Of a stretch of DNA of 64,000 nucleotides, positions 60,893 to 64,000 are shown in pieces. The stretch is from Aquatica leii (taxonomy: Eukaryota > Arthropoda > Insecta > Coleoptera > Lampyridae): contig CM069432.1 in NCBI GenBank assembly GCA_035610365.1, positions 74,962,520 to 75,026,519 of the forward strand, in the 5' to 3' direction. The notes under the pieces are model-generated. The model ran no database searches. It was not told the DNA's origin and saw only the letters and a program-made list of their open reading frames with translations. The position numbers were made by a program, and so were the translations under genes. Numbering within the stretch: the first letter of the stretch is position 1; each line of letters starts with the position of its first letter.

Positions 60893-62382
60893 TCAATTAA
60901 TCCTTCCTTTGTGAGCCATATAACCATCAAATTGTCTATTTGTTAAAACTTTATCAAGTGCCGATCGTCGCATTCGCGAACATGTCGCTAGAAGTGCTCC
61001 GCTTAAAAGGCACATTATACTAGCACCAAAAGCTAGTAGCGCAGAGAACCATCTTGTTTTTAAACAAACATGATTTGAATCACTGTTTGAAACTAAAATT
61101 TTTAACGTTGTAAAGCACAAACTACTGTATTTAGTTTATTGTTTACCTTTTTTAACTAAACCATTTTCATCGTCGTCGTTTTCTCCTTCTTGTAATACTC
61201 TTAAAGACTGGAAAAGATTTACATTTTCTGATAGAGGTGGTATAGCAGTACTGTTGTTATCATCGATAGAACGTTTGCTTATACTTTTGTTAACATTTCT
61301 CCAGTGACATGGTTGACTCTAAAAAATATTTAGAATCAAGTTGGTCTCTAAAAATGATTCAACGGCTTACTGGACAGCGACCGTGACACATCCTAACGTC
61401 GCATTCTATATATAACGCAGGCGATCCCGTAAATCTAAATGTTTTCATGTAAGCAAATACTTGTGTTTCAAAAATACCTGTGTCGGACCAAGAACCTCGA
61501 AATCGTGATATCAATTTGTCATCAACGGGGCACCTGCAAAGTTACATAATCAAAGAAACATCAATACTTTTTAATTATTATAGTTCGATTGTTACTATAA
61601 CGTACAAAATACAGATTAACATTTTAAAGTATTTTGAAAGCAACGTAATAAATGACGCGACGTTTTATACGATATACGAAACATAACGGACTTACATTAC
61701 GTAAGTCAAAGCTCAACGTAGCGATTATTGCCTCTGTTATATCTTCATATCATTTTATGTTACATTACATTTCATTTACCTTTATGCAAATAATTAAGCT
61801 ATTAAGAAATACTTTCTGTTTTAATTTCCGTCGGTGTTCAATGTTTACAGAATATCATAAACAACAACTACTATCAATTATTTAAACTGAATAAACGTAC
61901 CCATATTCATCGATAAGTTGAATTTTCTTATTTGCACCATTATGTGCATAGCAGTCGTTAACTACAATATCAAATCCATCTGTAATAATTTAATTTTTAG
62001 TACATATATGTATATATAAACATATTATTAGCATTTACCGTATTTACTACGCATGTAGATTATTAATGTAAGAGGATCTCCAACCCGAACAGGACCAGTA
62101 ACACGATTACCATTGGTACCGTATCCATACCTAATCTCCATATAACACTCTGGCGGTGTTAAAGTAAACACAACTGGATTTCCTGTTGCAACTCTATAAG
62201 AAAAATTATTTACTCTATTAAAACGATTCTGTATAATATACTTACTCCACGTCTAAAAAAGGAAATGTTACGGTTTTCCAAAAATCATACCCATATTCAC
62301 ATGTAACTTTAAAATGCTCGTCGAATTCTTCTTCAATTAAAGGATTATATTGAACGGTAACAGTATTCCACATAAAGTTTTT
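60893..62382 (-). CDS. Zona pellucida (ZP)-domain transmembrane protein, six 3' exons
   Basis: Exons on the minus strand are 62246-62382, 62039-62193, 61901-61979, 61371-61533, 61147-61318 and 60893-61092 (TGA). Phases agree at every junction, with GTAAG-, GTAAAT-, GTACG-, GTAAGC- and GTAAAC-type donors. The protein has the C-terminal half of a ZP module (PECYMEIRYGYGTNG, VGDPLTLIIYMRSKY, FDIVVNDCYAHNGANKKIQL, DDKLISRFRGSW, YIECDVRMCHGRC), a furin-like SISKRS site, an acidic linker, a membrane span (WFSALLAFGASIMCLLSGAL) and a short basic tail. ZP proteins polymerise in the apical extracellular matrix and shape cuticle in insects. The N-terminal exons are outside the window. The subfamily cannot be named with confidence. 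Confidence 0.92.
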
Positions 62383-62612
62383 CTAAAATATAAAACATAC
62401 ATTAACAAGACTGATGCATAATTAAACAATAAACTTTAAGTAAAAATGAGCAATTTTTCAAACAGTGTAATTGTATCAATTTGTTAAAAACAGTTATATT
62501 ACAGTTATAGCACGTTATAATCTCAAAAAGAATTTGTATTTTGTAGACTTTTGCTTTACGTTATGTTATTTTAAAGTGCTGATTATTAGAAATAAATCTA
62601 AAAAAAAAAGTT

Positions 62613-62685
62613 CGCCCGAGCAGGGACTTGAACCCTGGACCCTTGGATTAAAAGTCCAATGCTCTACCGACTGAGCTACCCGGGC
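62613..62685 (-). tRNA. tRNA-Lys-TTT: tRNA-Lys, anticodon TTT
   Basis: This is a 73-nt cloverleaf on the minus strand. The acceptor stem is GCCCGGG/CTCGGGC with one G-T pair, the D arm TAGCTCAGTCGG doubles as the A box, the anticodon loop is CTTTTAA, and the T arm GGGTTCAAGTCCC contains the B box. A run of nine T follows within a few bases as the polymerase III terminator. No CCA is encoded, as expected in eukaryotes. It lies upstream of the first visible ZP exon on the same strand. Confidence 0.97.
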
Positions 62686-63110
62686 TGCGGACAGAATGTA
62701 ATTATCAGTCAGAATTTAATACTAACATTTTTTAATATTACTATTTCCATGCCATTTTCAAAATAAAATCCTTATTTAATTAAATAAATAAAAATATATA
62801 TAATGTTTAAGTAGTAAGTATTAAAATATACCTAAATTGTTATAACTAACGAATTAATTATTGGGAATTAATACCTTCTTATAAAACTTATTATATTTTT
62901 CAAGAGTACTAATTTTTGTAAATAAACAATCGCACATTAAAATGTATAATCGTACGCTACTGTAGTCTAATCGCGGCCCATGGGGCGGCATTTTACATAA
63001 ATAAATTTGGTTATTATTATTATAGTATAACAAATACTGTTAAATTTCCAACTCCAGTTCATGAGCTATAAAATTAAAACGTATATAATGTGGCATGAAA
63101 ATGAAATTAT
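62686..63110. other. No gene recognised
   Basis: This is AT-rich sequence between the tRNA gene and the Harbinger-like element. No ZP exon could be found here on the minus strand. Confidence 0.4.
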
Positions 63111-63838
63111 AAGGGTATTCATTTCACCTTGTACTTTTGTCGTAAATGTCGTAGATTTCATTTTTCGTAAGTTTCGTAGAATGTTTAATACAAATTTTGT
63201 TTACGAAATTTACGCAGGCACCATAACAACCAAGACGAAATAAAGTAATTGTAAGCTGATATTTTATCGGCAGCTGTTTTCATGAGTTTTACCCATTAAA
63301 AACATCATCATCTTTGATTAAATTCAAAATAATATTAAATGTACGCCAATTTACACGAAACATTTGACGAAATCTATTTTCATCGAAATTAGGTAGCACA
63401 TTAATCATTACGTCCCTACTTTTAGGTATGGAGCCTCTCTCAAAAGGTACCCCATAACGAAAAAACATAGTAACAAGATAATTCATAAAAAAATCATCCA
63501 AAACTTGTCCAATCTTATCTTCAACTTCACCTAAAAAGTGTATTCTAAAAGACATCTATAAAACATAAACAATACAAACATGTTTCCTCTAAAATTAGTA
63601 TATCAAGAATAGCCCTTTCCACAAGAAAATCTAATAATTTGTGCTTTTCACTTTTATTTGGCATTTTTAAATCATTTATACACACACTTGGGATAAAATG
63701 TCAAATAAATATAAATATCAAATAATCTACAAATACAAATATGAAATAGTTGAACAGGGAGTGTGTTCATGTCACATAAGTTTACAAAAACTACGAAGTA
63801 CGATATCTACGAATATACGAAGTGAAATGAATACCCTT
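63111..63838 (-). mobile_element. Deleted PIF/Harbinger-like element
   Basis: The ends AGGGTATTCATTTCAC and GTGAAATGAATACCCT are perfect inverted repeats. Inside them, CGTAGA- and CGAAGT-type modules are inverted on the two sides. TA lies next to both ends. It contains one transposase fragment (63289-63555). Confidence 0.7.
63289..63555 (-). pseudogene. PIF/Harbinger transposase, N-terminal fragment
   Basis: The 88-residue frame contains LPNFDENRFRQMFRVNWRTF and NIILNLIKDDD, the helix-rich N-terminal region that precedes the catalytic core in Harbinger transposases. It ends at a stop with no DDE core following, so it is a remnant of an autonomous parent. Confidence 0.6.
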
Positions 63839-63868
63839 AATATTATTTACGTTTTAAATAATAGTATA

Positions 63869-63992
63869 TTATATATCAAGGTTAAGAAATGTATCATTAT
63901 AATCCAAGCGACAGATTATATCGCGAGACGCGAAGCGTCGAGGGATATAAATCGCGCAGGTTATAATGAACTTCTCAACCGTGGTATATATA
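63869..63992. repeat. Small palindromic MITE, copy 2
   Basis: ATATATCAAGGTTAAGAAAT at the left and CTTCTCAACCGTGGTATATA at the right are inverted ends. ATTATATCGCGAGACGCGAA and CGATTTAT-type halves form a central hairpin. It is related to 56376-56468 but has a longer centre. Confidence 0.6.
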
Positions 63993-64000
63993 CAATTTTT

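Overview
The window is about 64 kb of AT-rich animal nuclear DNA, almost certainly from an insect. Supporting signs are small GT-AG introns, an Elongin C of insect length, a zona pellucida (ZP) cuticle-type membrane protein, and a repeat load of BEL/Pao, Ty3/gypsy, Tc1/mariner, hAT, PIF/Harbinger and Penelope-like elements. The order of insect cannot be told from the sequence. There are no bacterial operons, ribosome-binding sites or CRISPR arrays.

Host genes are few. (1) Positions 1-10303 (+) hold the last five exons of an unrecognised, asparagine/serine-rich, nuclear-looking protein of at least 1002 residues; all four introns are phase 1, and intron 1 (5.4 kb) contains transposon debris and a hammerhead-ribozyme motif. 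(2) Positions 22061-22463 (-) encode Elongin C in two coding exons split by a 47-nt intron. (3) Positions 60893-62382 (-) hold six 3' exons of a ZP-domain transmembrane protein. (4) Positions 62613-62685 (-) are tRNA-Lys(TTT), probably inside an intron of the ZP gene. A broken THAP-domain gene (36897-38846) and an orphan exon (14583-14709) are weaker candidates.

Most of the rest is transposon strata. 11.4-18.0 kb: three Ty3/gypsy relics on the minus strand, two with leucine-tRNA-type primer sites, and one in which gag is fused directly to RNase H by internal deletion. 18.2-20.5 kb: a hAT-like non-autonomous element with an almost intact Tc1 element inserted in it; the Tc1 transposase carries a spliceosomal-type intron. 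23.5-29.6 kb: a DDE transposase relic split by a BEL/Pao element with both LTRs and a 5-bp target duplication. 30.7-33.9 kb: an unclassified 3.2-kb inverted-terminal-repeat element with modular subterminal repeats. 34.3-36.5 kb: palindromic elements with AATT target duplications, one nested in a larger foldback. 39.1-40.2 kb: a Penelope-like relic flanked by inverted, hammerhead-bearing repeats. 42.5-44.0 kb: a 1.45-kb foldback. 44.8-52.3 kb: a second BEL/Pao element interrupted by a short LINE tail, whose target duplication was then hit by a ZMYM-type hAT. 56.4-60.1 kb and 63.1-64.0 kb: further DDE, foldback, Harbinger and small palindromic elements.

The best candidates for something undescribed are four hammerhead-like motifs, the AATT-targeting palindromic family, the 3.2-kb element, and the intron inside the Tc1 transposase. 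All of these rest on reading the sequence by eye. No alignment, folding or database search was run.
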